Shown here piece after piece: positions 1 to 10,351 of a stretch of DNA of 64,000 nucleotides. The translations under genes and the position numbers were made by a program. This stretch comes from Gentiana macrophylla (taxonomy: Eukaryota; Streptophyta; Magnoliopsida; Gentianales; Gentianaceae), in NCBI GenBank assembly GCA_026214975.1, contig CM047805.1, forward strand, positions 65,022,170 to 65,086,169. The letters are read 5' to 3'. Every line of letters begins with the position of its first letter. The first letter of the stretch is position 1. The notes below the pieces were generated by a model that ran no database searches, was not told the origin of the DNA, and was given only the letters and a program-made list of their open reading frames with translations.

Positions 1-131
1 GCCTACGTATCCCAGAGAATGCTCTAGGAATCAAGTCAAACGTAGTTCATATTATTTTTTTTTACCCTTTTTTTTTTATTTTAGGACAGGATTATCACAG
101 TTTAGGCTCGTGCTGAGGAGCATTTCTAGAG

Positions 132-1460
132 TTATGCATAGAACTTCTTGAGAAATTTACCGTTGATTGGGCCAAGCTTGACACCATCTTCATCCACCAA
201 CTTGTAGGCACCATTGGTGTAGACCTCGCGAACAACATAAGGACCGTCCCACTTTGATGTAAACTTGTTTTTGGACTTGTGTGTCATGATGATAGGTCTT
301 CTCACCGCAAGCACTGTATCACCGACTTGGAAGGATCTTGGGCGGACTTTTTTGTTGAATGCCTTTGACAACCGGGCTTGGTAGCATTCAAGATTTTGTT
401 TGAGCCTGAAGCCGTTTCGCCCAATGCTTCCAACTCTTCAAGGCGAAGGCGGGCATTTTCTTCGTCAGTTAAGCCTTCTTGGATAGCGATCCTCAGTGAG
501 GGTATTTGCCGCTCAAGAGGTAGCACGGCTTCTACACCGTACACAAGCGAATATGGAGTGGCTTGAGTCGGAGTCCGAAAGGTTGTGCGATAGGCCCACA
601 AAGCTTCACCCATTCGTTCGTGCTAGTCTTTCTTGTGTCTTGCCACGACCTTCTTCAAGAAGTTGCATAACGTCTTATTGAAAGCTTCGGCAAGTCCGTT
701 GGCCGGCGCATTGTACATGGACGACTTGTGCTGCTTGAAGTTGAAGCGCGCCACACAACTTATCCACCAAGCTATTCACGAACGGTTTCCCATTATCCGT
801 GATGATGTAGCGTGGAACTCCATAGCGATAGATGATGTTTACTCGAATGAAGCGGACTACATCCTCTTTCTTTACCTGGCGTAGTGCAACAGCCTCAGCC
901 CATTTTGAGAAGTAATCAGTGGCCGCCAAGATGTAGAGATGTTGGCCCGATGATTTCGGCAGCGGACCAACCACGTCCATTCCCCAAGCGTCAAAAGGCC
1001 ATGCCGCTACAGTTGGATGCAACGGCTCAGGAGGCTGATGTATGAGGTTGGCATGGAATTGACATGCTTCACATTTTCGAGCGTAATCCATGCAATCTTT
1101 CACCATGGTTGTCCAATAATATCCCATCCTTTTGATGCGGAAGTGGAGCTTCGGACCAGATTGATGGGCGCCACAAATCCCAGAGTGAGCCTCCTCTATA
1201 GCGTGATGAGCTTCATCTTCTCCGAGGCAACGGAGAAATACTCCTTCAAATGAGCGGCGATACAATGTGTCATAGTGAAGGAAGAAGCGTGGAGCCCGAC
1301 GTCTTATGTCGACTTTCTTCTTCTGATCGTCAGGGAGTCTCCCGTGTTTTAAGTACTCCACTAATTGATGGCGCCAATCTTCTTGATCTATCTCATAAAC
1401 ACACACAGCATGACTATCATTATCATCTTCCTCCTCTTCTTCAAAGTATGGAGGAACCAC
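132..1460 (-). pseudogene. Tat-type gypsy integrase, frame-broken
   Basis: The 675-1460 frame carries the N-terminal zinc-binding region (HSGICGAH, then CEACQ) and two catalytic aspartates of the DDE core (GMDVVGPL and IITDNGKPF). The frame breaks near 720 just before the expected catalytic glutamate; the continuation (ERMGEALWAYRTTFRTPTQA, 302-613) and the C-terminal end (KWDGPYVVREVYTNGAYKLV, 132-371) lie in other frames. At least two frameshifts therefore separate parts of one integrase. In an intact element this enzyme inserts the cDNA into chromosomal DNA. No chromodomain is visible. Confidence 0.85.
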
Positions 1461-1494
1461 CCATTGCTCGCAGACGGGACTTGCATCTTCTCAT

Positions 1495-1900
1495 CACCGA
1501 TTGCTAGTGTCATTTGCTAAATTTGCTAGAGCATCCGCTGCTTATTTTCTTTTCGGGACATGCTCAATTGTGACGTCTCCAAGGTAAGCAATGATTTTCC
1601 TTGCATAATTGCAATATGGGATTAACTCGGCTTTTTACATCGTGAGACCCCTTCAAGCCGGGTTGATGATCAACCGAGAGTCTCCATAGATCTTTGATCA
1701 GATTGCTTCATATCCATCGCCATCTCAAGCCCTAAGATCAAGGCTTGGTATTTCGCCACATTGTTGGAGCAACATTCCACCAATTTGAAAGAGTACGGCA
1801 AGACTTCTCCTCCGGGAAACAAAGACGACTCCGGCACCGGCTCCATCTCGTCGTGCAGCCCCATCAAAGTACATTCTCCATGGTGGAAGGACTTCAATCA
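1495..1900 (-). pseudogene. Archaeal-type RNase H (aRNH) domain, broken
   Basis: Pieces in three minus-strand frames match the second RNase H of Tat elements: WRMYFDGAARRDGAGAGVVF (end of the 1725-3239 frame), LPYSFKLVECCSNNVAKYQA (1670-1897), then YGDSRLIIN and EHVPKRK-AADALANLA with in-frame stops. The motif normally read as NNVAEYQAL here has K in place of the catalytic glutamate. Frameshifts fall near 1840 and 1700. The domain is dead on both counts. Confidence 0.75.
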
Positions 1901-3540
1901 CCATGACGTCCTCGTCGGGCAGATCGTCCGAGAGTTCCCACTCTGCCGGGATAGGGTGATCAGCCAAGAAGTCTGCGAGCACTTGCCCTTGATGACCCTT
2001 TTGAGACACGTAAACAATTTCGAATTCTGTGAAGTTGGAGATACCACCTTGCCGGTCTGGTCGGACAATACAAAGCTTGGACATGACGAACTTCAGAGGA
2101 TTTGCTTTTGACACCAAATGTATAGTGTGAGCTTGAAAATAATGCTTAAGCTTCTGGATGACGAATATGAGTGACAAGCAGAGCTTCTCAATTGGAGAGT
2201 TTTTCAGCTCATGTGGAGTCATTGTTTCGCTCAAATAGTATAATGCATTTTCTTTGCCCTTGTCGTTCTCCCGAGCAAGCAAGTGCACCTGATCGATCTT
2301 CTTATTTGTGATGTAAAGGATTAGAGGTTTACCTTTAACAGGGGCTGCCAAGACCGGAGCATTCGTCAAGTACATTTTAATGTTTTCAAACGCCATTTTG
2401 CACGAGTTATCCCATTCAAACGGAACTCCCTTCCTCATCAGATGGCTGAAAGGTTGGCATCTTCCGGCGAGGTTTGATATAAACCTTCGTATATAGGCCA
2501 GTTTACCTTGCAAGCTTCTGAGTTCACGCAGGCTACGAGGCTCAGGCATCTTCATGATGGCTTCTACTTTGGACTGGTCAATTTCTATTCCTCGATGTCG
2601 GACGATGAAGCCGAGGAATTTTCCCGAGGTGACTCCAAATGCGCACTTTAGAGGATTCATCTTCAATTGGAATCTTCTAAGTCTATTAAAGACTAATCTC
2701 AAATCATTCAAGTGGTCAACCTTCTTCTTTGACTTTACAACCAAGTCGTCAACATAGCACTCAACATGTTGGTGTAGCATGTCATCAAAGATCCTCTGCA
2801 TCGCACGTTGGTAAGTTGCCCCCGCATTCTTCAGACCAAAAGGCATCACTTTGTAACAGTATATTCCCTTAGGAGTTCGAAATGTAGTGAATTCTTCATC
2901 TTCAGGAGCCATTCGAATTTGGTTATACCCAGACGATCCGTCCATGAAGGAAAGAACTTCATGCCATGTGGTTGCGTCTACCATCAGCTCCGTGATTGGC
3001 AAGGGAAAATCATCCTTTGGGCACGCATTGTTTATGTCCCGGAAATCTACACATACACGAATCTGACCATTCTTCTTTCTCACGGGGACGATGCTCGAGA
3101 TCCATGTTGGATACTTAACCTCACGGATGAAGCCTGCTTCAATGAGCTTGTTGACTTCTGCCTCTATGAGTGGGATAAGATCCGGCCTAAATCTTCTTTG
3201 AGCCTGCTTGACAGGGCGTGATCCTTTCTTTACGGCCAAGCGATGGACAAAGCAACCTTTGGATCAAGCCGGGCATCTCTTTGTAAGTCCAAGCGAATAT
3301 ATCCTTGTATTCTTGGAGGATTTCGCGGTATTTCTCTTCTTCTTCTGGAGACAAAAGAGCACTTACGAAAGTTGGTCGTGGCTCTTCTTTAGTGCCGAGG
3401 TTGATTTCCTTCAACTCATCTACTGTGGATTTGACCCCTTCTTCTAATTCCGGGGTGCTTTTCGCATCTTCTTCAACCTCATCATTTTCCAATGTGATAT
3501 GATAGACGAAAGCATGTTCTCTCACTTCATCAAGTTCCAT
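1725..3540 (-). pseudogene. Gypsy reverse transcriptase and RNase H
   Basis: The 1725-3239 frame (504 codons) holds a recognisable RT: fingers motif RVCVDFRDINNACPKDDFPL, palm motif SGYNQI, MPFGLKNAGATYQRAMQ, and the catalytic ECYVDDLVVKS. The first RNase H follows (LYYLSETMTPHELKNSPIEK ... GQVLADFLADHP). The RT N-terminus (FVSALLSPEEEEKYREILQE, 3187-3540) is in another frame; two small indels around 3225-3260 separate them. The reading frame begins without an ATG, as expected inside a polyprotein. Catalytic YVDD is retained, so damage is mainly by frameshift. Confidence 0.9.
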
Positions 3541-3554
3541 GACTTCTTCTGATC

Positions 3555-4337
3555 CTATTTTAGTCTTGGTGGGGTAAGGTTCTTCACCGGCGGAGATAAC
3601 ATACGAGGACCCAACGCTTTCTTCAGCTCATTTTCTTGACATGTCGGATGCACATGCTCCACATTGTACGTGGCATCAGTTTTAGTGTACACTACCGTGC
3701 GCACCTTAGCTTTCATTACGTTTCCACAGTGTATGTCAAGACCTGTGTGACGCTTCATTCTGGACGGGACCAGACTCTTGATTTCTTTAGAGTCGATGTT
3801 TGTAATATCCTTCCCCAAAGCATCCTTATGTGCTGATCGTCTTCGCTTCTTGCCGACTTTTGGTCCTGACAGATTCTTGGTCGTGACAGAAAGCCTTTCG
3901 AAGACTGAGACGCGTTCTTTCTTTGGTTGTAACCTCTCAAACACCGATGGCCTTGGAGGTAGAGGTTCGGAATGTTCGTTGGAGATGATTCATCTTCAAC
4001 CCCGATGTAGTTATTGCTTGCCTTCCTTATTGCAATGCGGACGGGTGGTGAAGGATTATATCCAGGCCGTCCGGGACCCAATAAAGGAACTTTTGCTTTC
4101 GTGGCCTTATGTGCTTCTTTGATTCTTTGCTTTTTGCCCCATTTTTAGAGCAGGGCTTCGGGATCCGTTTGCTGCCTTTGCGAGGAGTTTGTAAGCAATA
4201 GGATCAAAACCTTCCCTTCTTGTGGCTGGCACTGTTCCATGTTCTATAACCGGGCCTTCTTTAGGACGGGTAAACCCCTGCAGAGGAGCATCCATCTTCA
4301 CGGCATTGATCTTGGGAAGTGGCGGTGGTCGATCCAC
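3555..4337 (-). pseudogene. Linker between protease and RT, unrecognised
   Basis: Three overlapping minus-strand frames (4107-4337, 3755-4081, 3555-3944) fill the space between protease and RT. The text is rich in K, R and P (for example VFERLQPKKERVSVFERLS), and Tat elements carry a poorly conserved linker at this place. Reading switches frame at least twice. No domain is recognised and no function is assigned. Confidence 0.5.
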
Positions 4338-5177
4338 TCAACGCTTTGGATTTTTGAGGTGGGTAAATGTCTTCACATTCCTTTGAGGCATGGGAGGTCT
4401 TGATGACTTTATCTCTTCATGCTTGCTAACCTCTCTCTTATCTTCAGATGGGATGGCCTTCTCCTCATCATCTTTTTCTCGTGATCTGGAAACGCCTACT
4501 ATCTTCAAAGGAGCCGGCTTCAGGTAGAATTTTGCATCTGCAAAGTGAGTTTCGGCTTCAGTGAAAGGTTTTTCATCCGCAATGACCTTTCTTACCACGC
4601 CATTGCGCCGATACTTAAAGCATTGATGAAGGGTTGAAGGGACGACTCCATTCTCGTGTAACCACGGCCTCCCTAACAACATGTTGTAGGACGTTCTGGC
4701 GTCAATCACATGGAACAATGCGCTTGAAGATAGCTCATCAATCAAGATGTCAAGTCGGATCACACCAATGGCTCTCTGCCCCCCTTGGTTGAATCCGTGG
4801 ATCATAAGGCGACTGTCGGAGAGTTCATCCATAGAGACACCCAATTCTTTCATCACCCGGAGCGCGGTATGTTGACAAACCGATCCTCCATCTAGTAACA
4901 CACGGTTAACTTTTTTGCTCGCGTGTATATCTTGTGACAAATAATGGACGGTTATGAGGCGCCGATCCGAGAAGCATGTCGTCATCTCGTGAAGGTGATC
5001 TCTCAATCGTGCAAGCGAGCCAGTATTGTTTGAAGGCTCTTCCTCGGTCAGTGAGTCTTCACTTTCCTTTGCAACGTCCCTTTCCTCTGCGTGGATAGCA
5101 TAGCACGAAACAACTTCATCCTCTAAGTTTTCTTCAGTCGCCCCAACCTCGACGACTCTCTTAGGCATGTACTCCAA
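4338..5177 (-). pseudogene. Retroviral-type aspartic protease region
   Basis: The frame contains VNRVLLDGGSVCQ, the D-G-G-S active-site form used by Tat-type gypsy proteases, and downstream LLGRPWLHENGVVPSTLHQC, typical of the same family. It opens without an ATG in the frame next to gag; the last residues of gag (YKALALQSPYWSTCLRES) are the out-of-frame reading of the start of this region. So gag and protease are separated by one frameshift near 5180-5210, either a mutation or a recoding site. The protease would process the Gag-Pol precursor. Confidence 0.8.
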
Positions 5178-7207
5178 TAAGGTGATTGGAGTGCGAGGGC
5201 TTTGTACTCAACCTCTTTGGTGAATATGCTCTTCACTTTCTTGTTTATTTTCCTTTGTTTCCTTTTCAACTTTCTTGCCTTTCGGCCTCTCTTTGGATTG
5301 GAAGACTTGGTATAATTCATCTTCGGTTCTGTTGGCTTGAAGTAGGGTGACTTCCTTTGCTTTTTCTTATGGGTCACCAGAATCCATCCATCATCATCTT
5401 GTTTGGTGGAATTTGTGGTTCTCTTCTCTTCCGCATCGGCTCCTGTTTGTTTGCGAGACGTCCCGGACTCTTTCCTAGCCATGGGCAGAGAATCACTGAA
5501 TTTGATCTCAACGGGGCCGAGTGATCCAAATTGGATAGTCATGAAATGACCATTCGTCGGTTCTGCTATGGTGATTTGATTTGTGCTTGCTTTCTCTTCT
5601 TCAAGCACAATCTTTCCTTCCTCAGCCAGACGCATAACCTTGTCCTTGAAGACAAAGCATTTTTTGATGGGATGACCAGATAATCGGTGATATTTGCAAT
5701 AGTTGCCTTCATGAGCTCTCGCTGCATCTCCTGGTCGCTTTGTTTCTGGAAGATCGATGAGCTTTAATTTCAACAGTTCATCAAAAATTGCAGGTACGTC
5801 AGAATCGAAGAATGGATACGTCCTTTGTTGCCTCTCGTTCAAGGTAGGCCTACACCTTTCACCTTGTCGTGGTTCAACCTTCCTCCACTCGGGCTGGATT
5901 GGCGTCGGGTTGTTAACTTTTACAGGAGCTACAGTGGTGGCGTTCGACTCCTTCTTCTCCATTTTGGGAGAAGCTTTCACAGACTTCTTAATTTCTTGTT
6001 TTTCCTTCCCCTTTCTTGGATCTTGAACGGGGGCCTGACCTCCATTGGCGTCAATGCTTAATTCCATATCATGAGCCCGAGTGGCTAACTCCTCAAACGA
6101 TCTCGGCAGAATCCCTTTAAGGATGTACTGCAGTCCCCAGTGCATGCCTTGGATGCACATCTCAATAGCGGAGGCTTCAGAGAGTTGATCCTTGCAGTTG
6201 AGGCTAAGGCTTCTCCATCTATTAATATAATCAACTACTTTCTCCTCTTTCCATTGGCGGGAGTTGGTCAACTCTACCATGCTCACGGTTCTACGAGTGC
6301 TGTAGAAGCGATTCAAAAAGATCTGCTCCAATTGCTCCCAACTGTCTAAAGAGGAAGGGGCGAGATCGGTGTACCAATCAAAGGCATTTCCTTTGAGGGA
6401 ACACACGAATTGTTTCACCAAGTGATCTCCATATGTTCCAGCATTATTGCAAGTTTCCATGAAATGGGCGATGTGTTGCTTCGGGTTGCCCTTTCCATCA
6501 AATTGCTGGAAATTTGGTGGTTGATAACCGGCCGGCATTTTCAAATCATCAATTCTTTTGGTGTATGGCTTGATATAAGTCTGAGACGACTTCATGGATC
6601 CTCCGACTTTGTCATTGATCGTCCCCATGATGAACTCCTGCAGTTGGCTGATAGGAATGGTCCCATAGGGGGAGATCTTCAGATTGCTCGCCAAGGTAAA
6701 GGACTTGGAGGCTTCATGATCCTTGAAAGAGTTTTCTGGGGAAACTTTTGAGTTGTTCGCCATATGCAAAGACTTGAAGGCTTCTTGGTGTTTGGAAGTG
6801 ACATCATGTTCGTCCTCTTCATCATGCACCACTTCTTTTGACTTGCTCGCTTCCCCAACAGAATCGATCTTGCTGGAGAGCTCTGAAATTTGCATGTCTT
6901 GAGTCTGAACATGCGACGTGAGGGCCTCAATGGCCTTCGTGAGGCTAGCAATATGCTCCTCAAGAGTTGAGGAATTCGTCATCATTACGTCAGCAGCCAT
7001 TGGTGATGTGGGTCTATCAGAAGCTTCGTGCGGGAAAAGGAGGTTGATGCCCAACTCCTTTGACATGCTCCGAGTGATGGGTCCAGAAAGTTGTCCTTGA
7101 GATGAGGAAACAGCCTTAGCAGTAGTCTCCTTCGTAGTAGCACCTTTCAAAGCCACAGTCTTAGCAGCAGCAGCCTTCGGAGCGGTAGAAGCAACCTTTG
7201 GTGCCAT
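5123..7207 (-). CDS. Gypsy Gag polyprotein, open
   Basis: A 694-codon frame starts at ATG 7207, about 45 bases inside the primer-binding site. An Ala/Lys-rich N-terminus is followed by a predicted coiled coil (STLEEHIASLTKAIEALTSH), then the retrotransposon Gag core (GYQPPNFQQFDGKGNPKQHI, ... FDWYTDLAPSSLDSWEQLEQ ... NRWRSLSLNCKDQLSE). A Cys/His cluster follows (CKYHRLSGHPIKKC). The tail is strongly basic. Gag forms the particle that packages the element RNA. It is the only long intact frame of this element; its last residues overlap the protease region in another frame. Confidence 0.85.
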   Translation of the reverse strand: MAPKVASTAPKAAAAKTVALKGATTKETTAKAVSSSQGQLSGPITRSMSKELGINLLFPHEASDRPTSPMAADVMMTNSSTLEEHIASLTKAIEALTSHVQTQDMQISELSSKIDSVGEASKSKEVVHDEEDEHDVTSKHQEAFKSLHMANNSKVSPENSFKDHEASKSFTLASNLKISPYGTIPISQLQEFIMGTINDKVGGSMKSSQTYIKPYTKRIDDLKMPAGYQPPNFQQFDGKGNPKQHIAHFMETCNNAGTYGDHLVKQFVCSLKGNAFDWYTDLAPSSLDSWEQLEQIFLNRFYSTRRTVSMVELTNSRQWKEEKVVDYINRWRSLSLNCKDQLSEASAIEMCIQGMHWGLQYILKGILPRSFEELATRAHDMELSIDANGGQAPVQDPRKGKEKQEIKKSVKASPKMEKKESNATTVAPVKVNNPTPIQPEWRKVEPRQGERCRPTLNERQQRTYPFFDSDVPAIFDELLKLKLIDLPETKRPGDAARAHEGNYCKYHRLSGHPIKKCFVFKDKVMRLAEEGKIVLEEEKASTNQITIAEPTNGHFMTIQFGSLGPVEIKFSDSLPMARKESGTSRKQTGADAEEKRTTNSTKQDDDGWILVTHKKKQRKSPYFKPTEPKMNYTKSSNPKRGRKARKLKRKQRKINKKVKSIFTKEVEYKALALQSPYWSTCLRESSRLGRLKKT

Positions 7208-7251
7208 TTGTTCTTGATTTCATTAAAAAAGGAGAGATGAAAGGAGAAATT

Positions 7252-7269
7252 GTCCCACCAGGTGTGCCA
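7252..7269 (-). promoter_or_regulatory. Candidate primer-binding site (TGGCACACCTGGTGGGAC)
   Basis: On the minus strand this 18-mer lies six bases downstream of the LTR end, the expected place for a tRNA 3'-end match, and it starts with TGG as such sites do. I could not assign the tRNA from memory. Position relative to gag and LTR supports the call. Confidence 0.6.
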
Positions 7270-7275
7270 GAAATT

Positions 7276-8468
7276 TGTAACACAAATTTCGTGTTAATCC
7301 CTGAAAATAAACAAAGAAACACAAAATTGTAACAAATGAAATTTTTATTAATTTATGAAATAAAAAGCGGGTTACAATCTCTTGAATCCTTTGATTCTCC
7401 CTATTGGCAATTAATTGTCTTCCGGATATAGCGGAAGGACTTTGAATTTAGAGTTGGTTTTTGATCTCCCGGATATTGCGGAAGAGCTTTGGATTTGCGA
7501 TCTCCCGGATGTGGCGGAAGAGCTTTGAAGTTTGTGATCTTTCGGAAATGGCGGAAGAGTTTGGGGATTTGTGGCCTTCCGGATGTAGCGGAAGGGCTTT
7601 GAGTTTATGACCTCCCGAATATGGCGGAAGAAATTTGGAATTGAAGACTCCGGATATCGCGGAAGGCTCCAAAGTTGATGAAGACTTGAAGGGATTTCGT
7701 GTTACCTTCGATCTCCTTATGGAAGAAACTTCGACTTTGTGAGGATCTTCAAGCGTTGGAGTTGCTTTTCGGTCTTCTTTGCTTCTTGAAGAACTTTGAA
7801 GATCTTCGAGTGTTGCTAGGCCTTCTTGAAGAACTTGAAGGGTTGTTTGAAGATGTTCGAGTGTTGTTGATGAATGCTTGAACCTTCTGGCTCTGGGATT
7901 TCTATCAACTCTTCAATGTATGTTCGTGTTTCGTGTTTACGCAAATGACCAAGGCCTCTCTTATTTATAGTGCTGGATGAGTGCATTGGAAGTAATTCGT
8001 ATTTAATGCTTTCACACTCATTTAATGTGTTCACACTCTGATTGATTCCCATAATATCCGCATTTAATGCGTCCAGACTCTCCTGATTGGGTCTAGCAAT
8101 TTATACACAATCTCCGCATTTATTATAAATCAATAAAATCTCCTAATTAATTGATTTTAAGAGATTTTTATGATTTATTGATTTTTACATTATCTACCAA
8201 TATTTAATGTTGGAAATAATATAAAAATACCTAGATTTTATGGCATGTGTAGTATGTGACAAATATGTCACATATATATTTCATATATCTACATGGCCAT
8301 TTAATTATAAATAATTAAATCTCTAAATTTCTAAGAGATTTTAATTAATCATTTATTTTTTACATTATTCCTTAACAAATTAAATAGGAAATAATATAAA
8401 ATAAATTTTATTTAGGACAAATATATTATGTGACATTTTTTACATACCACATAATTTTTCGTTTTACA
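7276..8468 (-). repeat. 5' LTR of the Tat-type element
   Basis: The inner edge is firm: TGTAACAC next to the primer-binding site. The outer edge is proposed at GTTTTACA (8461-8468), giving inverted TGTAA/TTACA ends and about 1.19 kb, but the partner LTR is outside the window so this is not proven. A minus-strand TATA box (CTATAAATAAG, near 7962-7972) suggests U3 lies at 7975-8468. Downstream of it lies a tandem array of seven CTTCCG...CGGAAG units. Confidence 0.6.
7419..7665. repeat. Tandem array of CTTCCGGATATAGCGGAAG-like units
   Basis: Seven copies of a 19-bp hyphenated palindrome (arms CTTCCG and CGGAAG, variants CTCCCG and CTTTCG) recur about every 41 bp with variable spacer text. They lie between the LTR TATA box and the primer-binding site, that is in the transcribed R/U5 leader. 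Function unknown. Confidence 0.8.
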
Positions 8469-8586
8469 GACGGGTAAGGTAGGGTAGGGGTGGGGTGTTG
8501 GATAGGGTAGGATGAGTGGTGGGTAATGTAGGGTGATGGTGGTGGGTAAGGTAGGGTAGGGGTGGGTAAGGTAGGGTAGGGGTGGT
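8469..8586. repeat. G-rich minisatellite (GGTAAGGTAGGGTAGGGGT)
   Basis: Irregular repeats of GGGTAAGGTAGGGTAGGGGTG fill the gap between the gypsy LTR and the CACTA-like sequence. Many runs of three or four G on the plus strand would permit quadruplex folding. No gene. Confidence 0.8.
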
Positions 8587-8929
8587 CACTACAACAAAAT
8601 GTCGTCCCTTCTAACATGTTTTCTTGTAGACTCCGGCACCTTGGTTGTTTTTAATGAACAGAAGCTATTGAAAAGCAATGGCAGTGTCACTGACGTTGGT
8701 GTTCAAAAAACGAACTTCAGTGCCACCGACATTTACGTTATAAAAGTGTCACAACTTAGAAACGTCAGCCACTGACTTTCGTTTTTGAATAGCAACGTCA
8801 GTGCCACTGACGTTTTATTCATCAGAAAAAATAATCAAAAAAATGTATGACAAAAGTAAAAAGGGCGTACCGATAGACCCCTGTATATTTCCTTTTAAAA
8901 ATTCCTTTTCTTTTTAAGTTTCTGCAGTG
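8587..8929. mobile_element. CACTA-like non-autonomous fragment
   Basis: The left end reads CACTACAACAAAAT, close to the termini of plant CACTA transposons. A possible right end is TTTCTGCAGTG at 8919-8929. Between them are repeated subterminal motifs around CAGTGCCACTGACGTT, one of them a perfect 21-bp palindrome (8794-8814). The 3-bp flanks (GGT and ACA) do not match, and the two ends are only weakly inverted, so this may be a truncated end. No transposase. Confidence 0.4.
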
Positions 8930-9098
8930 ACATGTCCACCCACCTTTATAACATACATCCGTCTCATGTGTCCACATATTTCTAGCTTCTATCTTTCATA
9001 TACACATTTATTTTATGAATGATGGTAAAATTGTATGGACACGATGCATAGTATTTTATTTTATTTCTTTAGTATAAACGATGCATACTATTTAAAAG

Positions 9099-9274
9099 AT
9101 TCGGATCCTCGGCTTTTGCAGTCCGGCTTCTCCCCTGTTTTGGGGACGTGGCCGGATCACAGCCGTCTGTTCACGAGCTGAAGAGGAAGCACATCACATT
9201 TGCGTGGCCACTGTTCGGCCACGTGAGCAAAAGCTGGGGAGAAACTGGGTTCCCAAAGCTGGTGATCCAGTTTG
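9099..9274. mobile_element. MITE with 11-bp target duplication, Mutator-like
   Basis: A 176-bp fold-back segment has imperfect terminal inverted repeats (GGATCCTCGGCTTTTGC against GGATCACCAGCTTTGGG, read inward) continuing to CTTCTCCCC and TTTCTCCCC. It is flanked by identical CTATTTAAAAG copies at 9088-9098 and 9275-9285. A 9-11 bp duplication is typical of Mutator-like transposons. It has no coding capacity. The 8930-9087 stretch before it shows nothing recognisable. Confidence 0.65.
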
Positions 9275-9438
9275 CTATTTAAAAGCCAAAATACAATGTC
9301 GTTTTATACGCATATTATATTGTACAGCGTAGAATAAGATTTCATGTCCATTGAATAAAAAATAAAAATAAAAATTATCCAATACACATGTTACTATAGA
9401 AAATTGCAATCAAATAATTCAGACAATAAAAGACAAAT

Positions 9439-9618
9439 TTACCAGAACATAGGATTCCCAGAGGGCCAAAGATTATTTGAAACTCTTTCAACTGCATCCA
9501 CATTTGTTGAATCCATAACACTCAAATCTTCAAACAAAGGCAAAGTAGACCTTAACCCTACATAAGTAGAGAAAGGTCCATATTTCACTGTACAAATCCG
9601 GTATTTCTTTGAATATTT
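9439..9618 (-). pseudogene. Possible last exon of an unknown gene (unit 1)
   Basis: A minus-strand frame ends at a stop at 9439-9441 and reads KKYRICTVKYGPFSTYVGLR ... FEDLSVMDSTNVDAVERVSN then LWPSGNPMFW. The text looks coding, is kept open in unit 2 with only two substitutions, and is cut at its 5' side by the copia LTR. I do not recognise the family. Confidence 0.3.
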
Positions 9619-10351
9619 TGTTGGACAATCTTGTTCATAAACGAAATAAAATACAAGTAAAACGAAATACAAGAATATCGAATTACAATTGCAAAGAAAA
9701 CGGAAAAAGGATATATGATCCGAGCCCTGTGTTGCACACAGTTTCCTTAAGACTAATTCGTCCCCTCACCTTCGTGTGCCGTGAGCTTCAGCGGGACGTT
9801 AATCTTCTAGGATAGAACGGATAGCAATGACAGGAAGCACAACGCCTTCAATTGCTTAAGAACCTTGTAGTTTGAATTCTCAGTTTTCATGTAGAAAAGA
9901 AGTAAGAAGAAGCAGATTGTTGGCATATCAGATATTAAGAACTGATCAAGAAGTCTATTTATATAGGCTTTATCATGCTGGGAACTGATAGAATACGAAG
10001 TGGAACAGCCTCAGCTCGTATTGAATGTCATTACAGCAAGGAAATGGAACATGCACAACAGCAGCTTGGATGCCATAAGTGTTGTCAGCTGGAAGGTCTC
10101 TGAATTATCAGTATTCAGTTTGAAAAATAAAGGTTCAGGTTGCAAAACCGAACCTTCACTAGGAGCCTTTGAATCGAGTTGTATTCGTGTCCGCAGGACG
10201 CGCGCTCGCACACAAGTTCAAGCTGAAATCCGGATGGGTTTGCACCTCCCCTGCGCCCGCGCGTAGAGAACGATGTATAAAGTTGGTAAATTCTTACCAC
10301 TACACTAATACAACATCATATATATGTTGGCTCTTTTCCTTCCTTCCTTCC
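9619..10351 (-). repeat. Solo copia LTR, truncated (unit 1)
   Basis: The sequence starts TGTTGGACAATC and matches the LTRs at 13383-14244 and 20207-20943. Like the latter it stops at a CTTCC repeat and lacks the final 127 bp that end the complete LTR. A minus-strand TATA box (CTATATAAATAG) sits near 9957-9968. Identical truncation here and at 20943, followed by the same Y sequence, shows the two share an ancestor. Confidence 0.8.

Larger units (their letters stand above)
1..8468 (-). mobile_element. Ty3/gypsy LTR retrotransposon, Tat-type, partial
   Basis: Reading on the minus strand the order is LTR (7276-8468), primer-binding site, gag, protease, reverse transcriptase, RNase H, a second archaeal-type RNase H, integrase, which is the order of the Tat/Ogre branch of Ty3/gypsy. 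The second RNase H after the usual one is the feature that places it there. The 3' LTR lies left of position 1, so length and target duplication cannot be read. gag is open for 694 codons, while pol is cut into several frames, so the copy is not autonomous now. Confidence 0.85.

Noticed and set aside
1008..1253. Plus-strand frames across the gypsy pol
   Set aside because: They are shadows of minus-strand integrase and RT coding sequence.
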